A stretch of DNA of 64,000 nt from Tolypothrix campylonemoides VB511288 (GCA_000828075.3 JXCB02000001.1:489130-553129), one strand, 5' to 3'. Shown: positions 18,345 to 29,300, counted from the stretch's first letter. Notes: a model not told the origin generated them from the sequence alone. A program made the numbers and translations.

Positions 18345-19467
18345 TTAATTTACCTGCAAATAAATTATCAATCCAGCAATTAGCGATTAGAATTTTTTAC
18401 TATTAATTGTTAATTGCCGCAAGAGTTGGAAGCTACAAACCGAATTATTTTCATAACAAAATCAACCCTGTATAACCTCTATGAACATCTAGCAGTTGGT
18501 TGAATAAGCTGATCTGAAAATTCTCAATCCACCCCCAGGGCAAACGCATCTAAATTCCGTAACCCTTGTCTAGCAAGGGTTTAAGATTTTAGAGACAAAA
18601 CTAAATAATAGCTAAAACCTTTATCCAGCAAGCATTCTAAAAATAAGATGCGTTTGCCCTGAGTCCACCCCCTAATAGGAGAACTTCTTTCCTAATGAGA
18701 GCTATCTGCAATAACTTCTGTTCTTCGCTTTTTGAAAATTTTTTGTATTTTCTAGTCATCAAGGAATAGCGTTTTTTGCCAATAAAAATACAAAAAATTT
18801 CATGGAATCGATTACAAAATCACTGCAGAATCACTAATGACAAAATAGAGGTAGCAGTACCATCTGCTTCTACACTCAAACTAAAAGATGCTAAAGGTAG
18901 CAAAATCAAGCATTTTCATGGTTTTGCTCGATTAACATCGTTTAGCTCAAATTGAATCATGGCTTTAGCCTGTTACACCACCATGACCAGCGTAAATGCA
19001 TAGTAATTTCCCTGACAATCTGGAGAATTTTCTGTACTAATGCACTAAGACGAGTCTACAGGCTCTTGATTCACCAATAACGGACGTGTAGAGGTTGTTG
19101 CCATTGCCTACCTATGATTTTTTTTGAGAAGAATATTCAACAAGCTTGAGAAACAGCTTACACTAAAAATGAAATTAATGAAAGATAATCTCAATAAAAA
19201 CTTAGGAGATGGCGAGGGACGGCTTCATATGATGTCCGGTTAAAGACTTATCGTTAAGACTGCACGGGAGCAGGAGGGCAGAGGAGCAGCCGTACAGGGG
19301 GTCTTCCTGAACCTATATTTTTCTAACTTTTAAAAAAATTGGTGAACCGGGCGTTATCAAGAATACAGTCTAAGAGCGTGTTTATCAACGCTAATAGCTA
19401 ATGCTAATATGATTAAGAAAACAAATGCAGCATTGACTCACCAATTTAACTCCACAGCGGCTCTAGC
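18345..19467. other. 1.1 kb intergenic region with one MITE
   Basis: No gene could be supported in either strand. It contains the 126 bp MITE at 18536-18661. Bases about 19200-19310 are GC-richer than their surroundings and include a partial GATGTCCGG word related to the element end at 58710. I looked for a structured RNA here and could not name one. Confidence 0.4.
18536..18661. repeat. 126 bp MITE with 16 bp perfect ends
   Basis: The ends CAGGGCAAACGCATCT and AGATGCGTTTGCCCTG are perfect inverted repeats. The interior is AT-rich and non-coding. A single related end (AGATGCCTTTGCCCTG) lies at 46996-47011, upstream of the NHLM HlyD gene, one mismatch from this one. Confidence 0.7.
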
Positions 19468-20394
19468 TCAAATGACAAAATTTTTAATTACGCTGACATC
19501 ATCCAGAGCCACCTTAACACTAAAACCGTTGCCTGGTTCTCCAGTAAACTCTAATTCAAGTATCTTATTATCGCTTCCTGCTTGAGTGTTTATGACAACT
19601 TCTCCCTCCTCATTGAGCACCATCAACTCTAGATTGGTAGGAAGATAGGTTTGACCTTGTAGGGGTTGCACCTCCACGGCAATATCAATTTCCTGCTTCC
19701 ATTCTCCGGTGAGGGCAACAATCATCACCACTGTCCGTTCTGGGCTTCCCAACTCTATCAGCTTGCACCGCCTAATGGCTGATTGGGGAAGGCTTCTAAA
19801 GCTAAAAGTGACCTTGGTGGCTTTTGTACCTAAAACAGCTTCCACCGCTTGCCAACCAGCTTCAAAAATCCCCTCATACCATTGGCTCAGGCTGACTGTG
19901 GATCTGATGTTATTCAAGTATCCTGGCAACTCGTTAAGCGATCGCAATTGGCTTATGGGTAACTCCGATACCACTTTGTCTACAAATCCTAACACCGTTG
20001 CTTCCCGCAATGATTCATTTAGCTGCACAGCAACATAGCTAATTCGTTCTGAGCAAACTTCTGCAGGAAAGTAGACAACCTCTGCCTTTGGCAAGACAGG
20101 TCTACACTCCAACTTGCCATAATTTTTCACCACCAGATCGGCAACATCCATCAGTGTTTGCATTGCGGGGTTCCAACTATCGCTTTTCTCCCTGTCTGTC
20201 TCAAATCCCCTGCACTGTAAGTAAATATCCACTGCGTATACTACTAAGGTATTAAGATACACCTGTTTAGCTTTGTCAGGATTGGATTGATAACGTCGAA
20301 ATTGTTCCGCTAGCGAATGAGCTTTCAAAGCTAGCGGCACTGTGAAAGTCCAAGGTTCAAGGTTGGGGTTAATGATTGATTGATTGTTGCTCAT
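19468..20394 (-). CDS. DUF1822 family protein
   Basis: A protein of about 308 residues characteristic of the cyanobacterial DUF1822 family: an N-terminal block with the YLNTLVVYAVDIYLQC motif and a beta-rich C-terminal half that mentions IELGSPERTVVMIV. Function is unknown. In cyanobacteria it is commonly found next to a sigma-70-like gene and CHAT-domain proteins, as here. It lies 45 bases after the sigma-like gene on the same strand. Start is the ATG at 20394; upstream in-frame ATG (20406) and GTG (20409) codons are alternatives. Confidence 0.8.
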   Translation of the reverse strand: MSNNQSIINPNLEPWTFTVPLALKAHSLAEQFRRYQSNPDKAKQVYLNTLVVYAVDIYLQCRGFETDREKSDSWNPAMQTLMDVADLVVKNYGKLECRPVLPKAEVVYFPAEVCSERISYVAVQLNESLREATVLGFVDKVVSELPISQLRSLNELPGYLNNIRSTVSLSQWYEGIFEAGWQAVEAVLGTKATKVTFSFRSLPQSAIRRCKLIELGSPERTVVMIVALTGEWKQEIDIAVEVQPLQGQTYLPTNLELMVLNEEGEVVINTQAGSDNKILELEFTGEPGNGFSVKVALDDVSVIKNFVI

Positions 20395-20439
20395 GAATCC
20401 TGACATCACAGGGTTGTAATAACTCTAAAATTATGGTGT

Positions 20440-21345
20440 TTACTGCTGTAGCCGGGAGCGAAATTTTTCGCAACAACGTAGATAGAAAACGCTTAGGCTT
20501 GATACTGAGATTTTCAACTCTGCTGAAATTTCTTCCCAGGTTTTGCCAGAAAATCTTGCTAAGGCTATAGCTTGAAAATTAGCATCTGGTCGATTTTTAA
20601 TATACGCTGTTTTAAAAAGATTTTCAGCATCTTCTTCTATTGTTTCGCGAACAATGTCAAATAACGAAAGTGGTTTTTCTTGCTGTACTATCCTCTCTAA
20701 ATCAGAGATTGACGGTAATTTTTTGACATTAGGTTCATTGAATTCAACAAATAATTCTAGAATAACTCTATCTAGTCGAAAATTAACCCAGTTCATAAAT
20801 TTTTTGTCACCTCGCTCTGGGTCATAAGTGTCAATTTTTCGGCAAATATAGGCTAAAGTTTTGTTAACGGCTTCATCATAAAGCAATTCGTAAAACTGAG
20901 GAGATGAGAACTTTTTTTGATGTGGGTGAGCAAGCCTACCTGATAGCCGAATTGCCTCAACGAGTTCCCCCAAAGCATACTGCCGTAACTCAGTATTGGG
21001 TGGGTACCGTTGGGCTTCTATTGCTAGATTCTTGAGTTGGTTATCATCCAAGATTTTTTTCAAAGCCCGCTGTCGCAGGTTGTTGCTCCATGCTCTTACG
21101 GGAAAGAGTGTAGGGTCGTAATTATCAAATTCCTCATTAATATTATGCAAAAGTTTTTGTCGTACTTGTTCGTAAATCTTCTTATAAATACTAAATAGAG
21201 GTTGACCAACAAACGGACGAGCTACTTTGCGCGATCGCAGTATTTCATCAACTAGTCGAGTTAACGCCAATTGCCGCTCTTGGGACTGAGGAGCGTAGCA
21301 TTGCGCCTGTATTACTAGCTGTTCGAGTCGCGCATCTATACTCAT
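20440..21345 (-). CDS. sigma-70 family RNA polymerase sigma factor-like protein
   Basis: A protein of about 301 residues. The C-terminal part reads ALARFSGKTWEEISAELKIS followed by SVSSLSVFYLRCCEKF, a helix-turn-helix like sigma region 4. The middle, YDPERGDKKFMNWVNFRLDR, resembles the sigma region 2 start of cyanobacterial ECF-like factors. The N-terminal part contains a repeat of a related block (QLVIQAQCYAPQSQERQLAL and NLAIEAQRYPPNTELRQYAL), suggesting an internal duplication. I start at the ATG at 21345; an ATG at 21399 would add 18 residues. It precedes DUF1822 and is divergent from the RTX gene. Confidence 0.75.
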   Translation of the reverse strand: MSIDARLEQLVIQAQCYAPQSQERQLALTRLVDEILRSRKVARPFVGQPLFSIYKKIYEQVRQKLLHNINEEFDNYDPTLFPVRAWSNNLRQRALKKILDDNQLKNLAIEAQRYPPNTELRQYALGELVEAIRLSGRLAHPHQKKFSSPQFYELLYDEAVNKTLAYICRKIDTYDPERGDKKFMNWVNFRLDRVILELFVEFNEPNVKKLPSISDLERIVQQEKPLSLFDIVRETIEEDAENLFKTAYIKNRPDANFQAIALARFSGKTWEEISAELKISVSSLSVFYLRCCEKFRSRLQQ

Positions 21346-21667
21346 GAAAGTACCACTGGACGTGCAACTCGTTAATAGAGCATTCTCATCTGTTTTCATT
21401 TGTTTGAATAACCAGGTGAAGCACCACTGTTGATGATTGGGTTGTGTCTAGTGAATTAAGGAACTTTGCGCTAAGAATTAGCAACCCTAAGTTTTACTCA
21501 GCCCTAAGAGCTAGCATTACATATTTTGTTACAAAAATTAATTTTTGCCATTTTGTAGAAAACCTAGCTTTTTCACTTGAGTTATAGACAGAAGGAGGGC
21601 AAGGACGCTTAACCTTCAGATTAACACCAGTCATAACCATCTGTTTGGAAAATAAGGAGAAACCAAA

Positions 21668-22801
21668 ATGGCTAATACTATCTACGGCACATCTGGACCA
21701 GATATTCTTGATGGCACCGACCAAGATGACTACATATATCCCTTCGCGGGGAACGACAGTGTTTACGCAGGAAAAGGCAATGACTACGTAGATGGCGGGG
21801 AAGGCGATGACTACATAGATGGCTGGGAAGGTAACGACACCCTATATGGTTGGACAGGTAACGACACTCTAGTTGCTTGGAAGGGTAACGATTACCTTTA
21901 TGGCGAAGCAGGTAATGACTGGCTAGATGGTTCCTACGACGACGACTACCTGTATGGCGGCGATGGCAACGACCTCCTTGGCAATGCCTACCTTAAGGGT
22001 GAGCCTGGTAACGACAAAATGTATGGGGAAGGCGGTAACGACGAACTGTATGGCGGCGATGGCAATGACTTGCTCGATGGCGGCGATGGCAATGACTTGC
22101 TAGACGGCGGCGCAGGTGACGATATCATGGCTGGTGGACTTGGCAATGACATTTACTACGTTGACTCCGCTTATTCTCTTAACTCCTCTGGCGACACTGT
22201 CAAAGAGAACTTTGGAGAAGGGATAGATACCATCTACTCTTCGGTTAGTTTCTATCACGCAGATTTTTCCAATGTCGAGAACTTCGTTTTAATTGGTGAT
22301 GCTACATTGGCTACTGGTAACAACCTCGACAATACGATAATAGGCAATGACAAAAACAATACCGTATATGCTTTAGGAGGTAACGATTCCGTTTTTGGGC
22401 TTGTTGGTAATGATGATTTGTATGGGTATGGTGGCGATGATAATTTGTATGGTGGCGATGGCGATGATGAACTGTATGGTAATGAGGGTAATGATAAGCT
22501 GTATGGTAATGAGGGTAACGATAAGCTGAGTGGGAATACTGGTAATGACACTCTCACTGGTGGTACTGGTGCGGATACTTTTGTTTTCAATTATCTAAAT
22601 GAGGGAATTGATACTATCACTGACTTCAATTATTCTGAAGGTGATAAAGTTCAGGTCTATGGTACTGGATTTGGGGCTTCCTCTACCAACCAATTCTCCT
22701 ACGACAACAACACAGGTGCATTGTCATTTCTGGGGACTCAATTCGCGACTGTACAGACAAACCTTAGTTTTATCCCTAGCCTTGACATCACCCTTGTCTA
22801 G
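21668..22801 (+). CDS. RTX calcium-binding protein (hemolysin-type repeats)
   Basis: A 377-residue acidic protein made of about 20 nonapeptide repeats of the GGxGNDxLx type, in two blocks (about 5-165 and 230-310) flanking a non-repeat segment. The repeats bind calcium and form a parallel beta-roll outside the cell. There is no N-terminal signal; the C-terminal DTITDFNYSEGDKV region is the usual type I secretion signal area. AAGGAG seven bases ahead of the ATG is a strong ribosome-binding site. The first part is enriched in Tyr and Trp (YLYGWTGNDT-like variants). Export by the HlyB/HlyD pair at 12186-16903 is plausible. It has no enzymatic domain, so an adhesin or S-layer-like role is likely. 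Confidence 0.9.
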   Translation: MANTIYGTSGPDILDGTDQDDYIYPFAGNDSVYAGKGNDYVDGGEGDDYIDGWEGNDTLYGWTGNDTLVAWKGNDYLYGEAGNDWLDGSYDDDYLYGGDGNDLLGNAYLKGEPGNDKMYGEGGNDELYGGDGNDLLDGGDGNDLLDGGAGDDIMAGGLGNDIYYVDSAYSLNSSGDTVKENFGEGIDTIYSSVSFYHADFSNVENFVLIGDATLATGNNLDNTIIGNDKNNTVYALGGNDSVFGLVGNDDLYGYGGDDNLYGGDGDDELYGNEGNDKLYGNEGNDKLSGNTGNDTLTGGTGADTFVFNYLNEGIDTITDFNYSEGDKVQVYGTGFGASSTNQFSYDNNTGALSFLGTQFATVQTNLSFIPSLDITLV

Positions 22802-23088
22802 AGTCTAAAAATTTTGTACTAAGTCAATTGCAGCCAATAGGTTAATTGCGTTGGGGCAACTCTAGTCGGATTGCCCCAAACTAAACACGAGAATTGTGTG
22901 CATTTTTGACGAAATTAATTTTTCTACTTAGTTCAAGTTAAGCTTTGGTATGGTGAACAGATAAGAGTAGTGAACAATTCTGATAATGAATAAATAAACG
23001 CATAACGCGCTCGAAGCGAAGATGTGAAAATATCGGCAGTTATCGTGGTATATCTATTTTAGATATAACCCGTCTTCTTGCCATAGAT

Positions 23089-25866
23089 ATGCTACAGGAC
23101 TTCTCCGGTCAGAATCTCCGAGGTCGCTCCTTCAAAGGTCAAAATCTTACGGGTGCGAACTTTACCAATGCAGATATTAGAGGTGCAGATTTTACCGATG
23201 CTATCTTGACAGGTGCAAACTTCAGTTATGCAAAAGCAGGATTACAGCGTCGTTGGGTTCTTGGGTTGGTCTTGGTCTCATGTCTAATATCAGGAATTTC
23301 AGGATTTTTTGCAGCCTGGTTTGCTGTTACCACAACATATGTATTTAAATCAACCGATCAAGACAGCTTGATTCTTGGCGTAGTCTACTTTATTGTGTCT
23401 GTGGTCTTTTTTATTGTCGCTCCCCGCAAGGGCTTAATAGCAGGTTTGGGAGCCGGAGTCGGAGCCGTCGTTGTTGCTGGAACCGTTGCCGGAACCTATG
23501 CGATCGCCGGAGCTGTTACGGCTGTAGGAGACGAAGTCGGAGTTGTCGCGATCGCACTCGCTATAGCTGGAGCTTATGCCGTTGCTGGAGCCGTAGCAGC
23601 AGCAGGAGTCGGAGCCTTTGCTATTGCTGGAACCGTCACTGGAGTGGCAACTGAATGTAGACCCTGTATAGCTATATATTGTTGTGGGGTTATTGTCGCT
23701 TATGCGATCGCTTATGCCGTTGCCTTCACATTACTTAATACTTACATTAGTTGGCGTGCATTGGGTGGAGATGAAAAAAATGCTTGGGTTCGCTCACTTG
23801 CTATTGCCTTTGCGGCTACAGGAGGCACGAGTTTTCGTGGTGCTGATTTAACCTATGCTGATTTCACTCAAGTAACTTTCAAAAACACAGATTTGAGAAA
23901 GGCAAATCTAACCCGCACTCGTTTTTATCAAGCAAAAGAACTTAACTATGCTAGAGTGGGCAATTCGATATTAGCTAAACCAGGTATTCTCGATTTGCTT
24001 ATCAACGCTAACGGTAGAGAAAAATCTTATGTTGGAGCTAACCTTAGAGGTGCAAATCTTATAGGTGCAGACGTGACAAAAGCTATTTTCAAAGAAGCAG
24101 ATATCACTGAAGCAACATTTCAAGGAGCGCGTCTAGAGCAGGCTAACCTAACTCTTACTCAAGCAATTGGCACAGATTTTTCCAACGCTCTTATGACTGG
24201 TGCTTGTTTGGAAGCCTGGAATATTGAAAGTACAACAATTTTAGATAATGTAGATTGTCGGTACATTTATCTTCTAGAAAATCCTAAACCTGGAACTTCT
24301 GACCGTGAACGCCGCCCTAGTAGTGGAGAATTTAAACCAGGAGAATTCGCCAAATTATTTCAAGAGATTATCAATACCGTTGATTTAATTTTCCAAAACG
24401 GTATTGAGTGGAAAGCTTTTGTTACTGCCTTCAAAAAATTGCAAGTCGAAAATGAAGAAACTGAACTAGCTATTCAAAGTATTGAAAATAAAGGTGATGG
24501 GGTTATTGTTATCAAGGTTAGTGTCCCTTTCATTGCGAACAAGGAGAAAATTCACAGCGAGTTTATACAAAATTATGAACTTGCTCTCAAAGCTATAGAA
24601 GAAAAATATCAGGCAAAGCTAGAAGCTAAAGATGAGTTAATTATTAATTATCGTCAGCAGTTGGATGACTACCGCTCCAAAGAGTACCAGCAAAGTGCCA
24701 ATCTCAAAGAGATTATCAGTTTGCTAGCATCGAAACCTGTTAATCTTCCTGTTAACGTTCCTGAAATCAAAGCGATCGCCAAGCGCCAATCTTTAACGAA
24801 TCAATTGGTTATCCTCACTTTAGGAGATGGTGATTTTGAATGCGGGTTTCCATCCGTCACTACTCAGATATGGACAGAGGGTGAGAGGCTACCAATACAA
24901 CACATAGGACAGTTGCCACCAGCACCAGAAATTCCCGAACTTTATAGCCGTTGCTTGTCAATCTATAAAGATTTGAATTTGCGTCTCCCAATTAAGGCTA
25001 AATCAAAGTCTAAATCAATACAAACGAGGGATTTTTCTCAAAAAGACATTTATCCATTAGCTCTTGAAATGGAAGAGCTACTGAATCAATGGCTCAACTC
25101 AGAGACATTTCGCCCTATCGATAAGATATTGCGAGAAAAATTTGTGCGTTCTGATGAAGTAACGTTAATTATTCAATCGGAAAATTTTGATGCACAGCGG
25201 ATTCCCTGGCATCTTTGGGATTTTTTTAAGTCTTACCGCAAGGCTGAAATTGCCTTGAGTGTTCCATTTTATGACCGAGTAGAAAAAACAGCGATTAAGA
25301 GAGGAAATCGGAGAATTTTAGCAATTCTTGGCAATAGTGATGGAATTAATCTGGAGGAAGATAGGAAGGTTTTAGAAAATTTACGTGATACGGAAACGGT
25401 ATTTTTAGTAGAGCCAAATCGCCAGGAATTGGATCAACAATTGTGGGATGAAAAAGGGTGGGATATTCTCTGTTTTTCGGGACACAGTTCAAGTCAATGG
25501 GATGCAAGAAATGGTTGGATTTATATCAATAAAACTGACAAGCTCATGCTTGATCAGTTAGAGAATGCTTTGAGAGCAGCAATTGAACGGGGTTTGCAGC
25601 TAGCCATTTTCAACTCCTGTGATGGCTTAGGATTAGCAAGGCATCTGGCTTCTTTGCACATTCCCCAAATCATTGTTATGCGGGAATTGGTGCCGGATGT
25701 GGTAGCACAAGAATTTTTGAAGAACTTTCTCACAGCGTTTGCTACCGACAAGTCTTTTTATATGGCAGTACGACAAGCACGGGAGAAGTTACAAGGTTTA
25801 GAGAATGACTTTCCTTGTGCGACTTGGTTACCAGTAATTTGCCAAAATCCTGCCGAGATACAATGA
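23089..25866 (+). CDS. pentapeptide repeat, membrane and CHAT (caspase-like) domain protein
   Basis: A 925-residue protein with unusual architecture. It has pentapeptide repeats at about 1-45 (NLxGANFTNADxxGADF), then an Ala/Gly-rich membrane segment at about 55-235 with several helices, a second pentapeptide block at about 245-385, a coiled-coil stretch at about 480-560, and a C-terminal CHAT domain at about 570-920. The CHAT catalytic dyad is intact: H799 (CFSGHSSS) and C844 (FNSCDGLGLA). CHAT domains are caspase-like cysteine proteases used in bacterial regulated-death and defence systems. It follows the RTX gene and lies near the sigma/DUF1822 pair. Substrate and trigger are unknown. Confidence 0.85.
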   Translation: MLQDFSGQNLRGRSFKGQNLTGANFTNADIRGADFTDAILTGANFSYAKAGLQRRWVLGLVLVSCLISGISGFFAAWFAVTTTYVFKSTDQDSLILGVVYFIVSVVFFIVAPRKGLIAGLGAGVGAVVVAGTVAGTYAIAGAVTAVGDEVGVVAIALAIAGAYAVAGAVAAAGVGAFAIAGTVTGVATECRPCIAIYCCGVIVAYAIAYAVAFTLLNTYISWRALGGDEKNAWVRSLAIAFAATGGTSFRGADLTYADFTQVTFKNTDLRKANLTRTRFYQAKELNYARVGNSILAKPGILDLLINANGREKSYVGANLRGANLIGADVTKAIFKEADITEATFQGARLEQANLTLTQAIGTDFSNALMTGACLEAWNIESTTILDNVDCRYIYLLENPKPGTSDRERRPSSGEFKPGEFAKLFQEIINTVDLIFQNGIEWKAFVTAFKKLQVENEETELAIQSIENKGDGVIVIKVSVPFIANKEKIHSEFIQNYELALKAIEEKYQAKLEAKDELIINYRQQLDDYRSKEYQQSANLKEIISLLASKPVNLPVNVPEIKAIAKRQSLTNQLVILTLGDGDFECGFPSVTTQIWTEGERLPIQHIGQLPPAPEIPELYSRCLSIYKDLNLRLPIKAKSKSKSIQTRDFSQKDIYPLALEMEELLNQWLNSETFRPIDKILREKFVRSDEVTLIIQSENFDAQRIPWHLWDFFKSYRKAEIALSVPFYDRVEKTAIKRGNRRILAILGNSDGINLEEDRKVLENLRDTETVFLVEPNRQELDQQLWDEKGWDILCFSGHSSSQWDARNGWIYINKTDKLMLDQLENALRAAIERGLQLAIFNSCDGLGLARHLASLHIPQIIVMRELVPDVVAQEFLKNFLTAFATDKSFYMAVRQAREKLQGLENDFPCATWLPVICQNPAEIQ

Positions 25867-26044
25867 TTTGGTCATACAAGTAGCACTGCTGATTTTTCAC
25901 AGGAAGTCCGAGAAACAGAAACAGCGTAGTTTTTTCCACAACCTGATTCTTAACTGCAAAACATAACACATACACAAACGAACCTTGCAAATTATTTATC
26001 TGTGTCCATCTGTGTCCATCTGTGGTTCTTATTTCTTGATGTAT

Positions 26045-26094
26045 TGCACTCAACCCCCGAACCGCTATATATAGCGATTCGGGGGTTGAGTGCA
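26045..26094. repeat. 50 bp near-perfect palindrome
   Basis: The arms start TGCACTCAACCCCCGAA and end TTCGGGGGTTGAGTGCA, and the pairing continues to the centre through CGCTATATATAGCG with a single C/A mismatch. It sits between the convergent CHAT and phytase-fusion genes. There is no T run, so a bidirectional terminator is possible but unproven. Confidence 0.75.
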
Positions 26095-26116
26095 GTACGC
26101 TTTGATCGCACCCCTT

Positions 26117-26219
26117 ATATCAAATCCGGTAGCATTTGAATAATAAAAAAACCGCAGAGACGCTGAGAGCGCAGAGAGAGAGGAAGGAGAAATAATTCCG
26201 GTACCAACGGATTTGATAT
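26117..26219 (+). repeat. 103 bp MITE, copy 2
   Basis: Inverted ends ATATCAAATCCG and CGGATTTGATAT. It is the reverse complement of the copy at 12013-12115 with only a few base differences. It is followed at 26224-26247 by a CCCCTCCCCG / CGGGGAGGGG hairpin and at 26249-26270 by GGTTTTGGC / GCCAAAACC, two more repeat hairpins common in cyanobacterial spacers. Confidence 0.75.
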
Positions 26220-26334
26220 TAATCCCCTCCCCGATTGCGGGGAGGGGCGGTTTTGGCGCAAGCCAAAACCGGGGTGGGGTTCTAACTGTATTGCAAGCTC
26301 AGGGAGTGCGTTGCAAAGCGTAAGCTAGATGTGG

Positions 26335-29300
26335 TTATCCAATGATGGAGTTTTCAAAAGCCACATTGCCAGTCAAGTTAATACCTCCCTCAAGAACAGA
26401 GGAGGTTTGGGTGATGTCACTGCTAGTACTTCCATTCAGCAAGAGGTTGGTATTGGGAGTGCGGGGGTTGTAGCTGGTGGTGTCAATTGTCAACGGATTG
26501 GGGAAGGCGTAGGCAATGTTTTCCCAAGGCACAAGCTTAAAGTTGGTGTTGACGTTTTCACCATCAACAATGTTGGCGGGGAGATTTCTGCCATCCTGAG
26601 TGACGAACACACCATACGGGAAATTGGAACCCAGTGGTACGTTGATAACATCTGCGCCATCTGACTCTTGAACGCTGTCAATTGATCCATTGTTACCAAC
26701 AGCAAAGCGCCCCACAAAGTCATTGTTACCCTTGCGGCTGTAAACTGCAAAGGTGCTGTCACCTTGGCTAGATGCTAGCAGGTAGCCGGTACCATCTTTG
26801 CCGTAGTAGATGGAAAGCCCTTCAACATCGTCTTCTACATAGCTACCGCCCAAGTCTTTCACTTTGTCAATTAACGTACCAGTTGTGCCACCGTTTGGTT
26901 CTGCTTGATACTTCCAAATCCCTACATCTTCCTGACCAATGTAGAGGAAACCGAGTTCTTGGTCTGCCACCATGCCTTCTAGTTGAGCATCGCGTCCGGC
27001 AATCGTTGGTACAGTAAAATTACGTACTCTTTCAGCCCCAATATTACCATTACCTGTGTCAATCAATTTGTACTGTGCGACATCTCCAGTTTCTCGGCGA
27101 TTGGCAAAGACGTAGTAATCATCTGTCACAGGACTGCGATATAAAGCTATGCCATAAGCACTCCGCGATGATGGCGAGTAGGGAGGCTCAAACGGCGATG
27201 CTTGAAACAAAGTACCGATACTGCTATCAGTGATATCTTCGAGATATTCACCGGACGCGCTGGGATGAGAATTGATTTTGAAGATAGCCAGCTTATCGTT
27301 ATTGCGGTCTGTGGCTACGGCAATATCAACAGATTCACCGCCTAAGTTAAAGCCATATTGTAAGTCGATATTGTTGTAACGGATACCACCTGGATTGACC
27401 TCCTGCAACAGATTACCAGACAGGTCATAGACCCGTAAGCCTGCATTTTTGACTGCTGTGAGTACCAGGCTTTGTTCCGGATTAGAGGAATTTACGTAGA
27501 TAGCGGGGTCGTCTGCATCGGCGCGTTGGTCGCGTGGTAAATTTGGGTCATTAGACAGGTCCGGACGGGTTTCGACTGTAGGCGCTGCGCTAGGAACTAA
27601 GTCTGCACCTAAAGCGAGGATTTGAGTAAATTGGGTCTGGCTGAAGTTGTTGTCACTCACCAAAACGATGGACTGACGACCGTCAGACAGTTGAGGACCA
27701 AAAGAGATGCCCTCTATGTTATCCGTACCTGTAGGAAGGTTCAGCGAGTTGAGATTCAACACCAAACGTTTCTCGGCAGGTTTGATATCTGCTAGTTGTT
27801 CAGTACTAAGATTATTGAGAGAATCGTAGTACTTGATGTCAGTTGCTCCTTGCAAACTGACTTCGTAAATTTTGATGGTATTACCAACCCCTGCGGAGAA
27901 AGAGCGTTCCAATGCTAGTAGGGTGCCTCGGTTATCAAGTGCAAGTAAATCCACTAAACCATTATCACCCGAGCCTGTAGTTGGCGGTGCGGCTACCGGG
28001 TCAATGTTATAGAGATATTCCTTCTCTGGCTGTCCGCTCACCAAGTTATATTGTAGGATGCGAGAACGGCTGCCATCAGTGAGCGTGGCAACAGGACCAT
28101 CTTGGAACAGGGCGTTTTCGGTTGCTGTGTATAAAGTCTTTTGGTTAGGCGTAATCGTGAGGCTTTCAAATGCTAGGTTATTGCGAATACCCGACACCTG
28201 AGTATCGCCTGCATCTGTAATGCCGTTCCCGTTGGTATCCTGCACAACTGGGAGGAACTTGTTTGGTACAGGTAAGGAACTGATTTGCTGTCCTGTGGTT
28301 AAAGAGAATTGATTAATGAAAGGATTTGTGACTCGACCTGCATTGATATTTACCTCTCCCTCAGAAGAAATGAATACTGTGTTATTCTTGCTCAATGCAA
28401 TGCCTTCAGGGTCGAGACTGTTGAGTGGAAACTCGTTGCCATTCTCATCTTTAAGCGTGGTAACATCTGTAAAGGTGACACCCAAGCCAGTTTCTTGAGA
28501 AGATGGAATTTCTAGGGTAAATGTGTAGAAGCGAGCGGGAGCAATTTGGGAGCGATCATCAGAGATACTATAGAAGCGATTATTTGCTGCATCGTAGGTG
28601 ACACCGGACAGTCCACCAACAGGAGTTTCTTGTCCATCCACAGTTCCAGCCGCACCATCCGGGATATAACCAGTGGGAAAAATAGTCTGACCTGAAAAGT
28701 CCACATTAGGAATCGTTCTGCCTGCTTCTGTGGGCGGTACCTGCAAATCTGCCCATACTAAGCGATGGTCGGAACTGGGGAAACCGGTAGGAAGTACATT
28801 CGGGTTATAAGTGCCTACCAATGGGAACAGAGGGTCAGTGTTGAGGGGCCAGAAAACGGCTGAGTTGGTGATATTTAAGTCAGTGGAGGGTAGCACATAA
28901 TCTGTCCGCAAGTTGCCAGGAGTCGTATCGGCAAAATCTGCGGTGTCAAAAGCAGGGTTACCGCGATGATTCAAATTTGCCCCACCCTGTAACACAGCTT
29001 GCTGGGAACCGCCGGGACTACTGGGGATGAAATTTGTATTGATGTTAGGGTTCTGTAACAGTTGGCGGATAGCGTTGTTGTAGCTGTCGCCATCAAAGGG
29101 GTCTGCGTTCTGGTCACCCATGATGACGAAGCGTGATCCACCAGCAAGACCACCTTCTTGACCCTGATCGTCGTAGATGTAGTTCCCTTTGCCAGGTGTA
29201 ATGTAATCTGCCCAGAAACGAATCTCGTCGTAGTTACGCTTGCCATTACGGTCTTCAGGACCATCGAACGTGGGAGGCGTAGGATGACTGACCAAAGCGT

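Noticed and set aside
19190-19310. Candidate structured RNA or group II intron piece
   Set aside because: GC-rich with some pairing, but no conserved intron or riboswitch motif could be identified.
22255-22590. Minus-strand 111-codon frame opposite the RTX gene, rich in Ser/Pro/Leu
   Set aside because: It is a shadow of the repeated RTX codons, not a protein.
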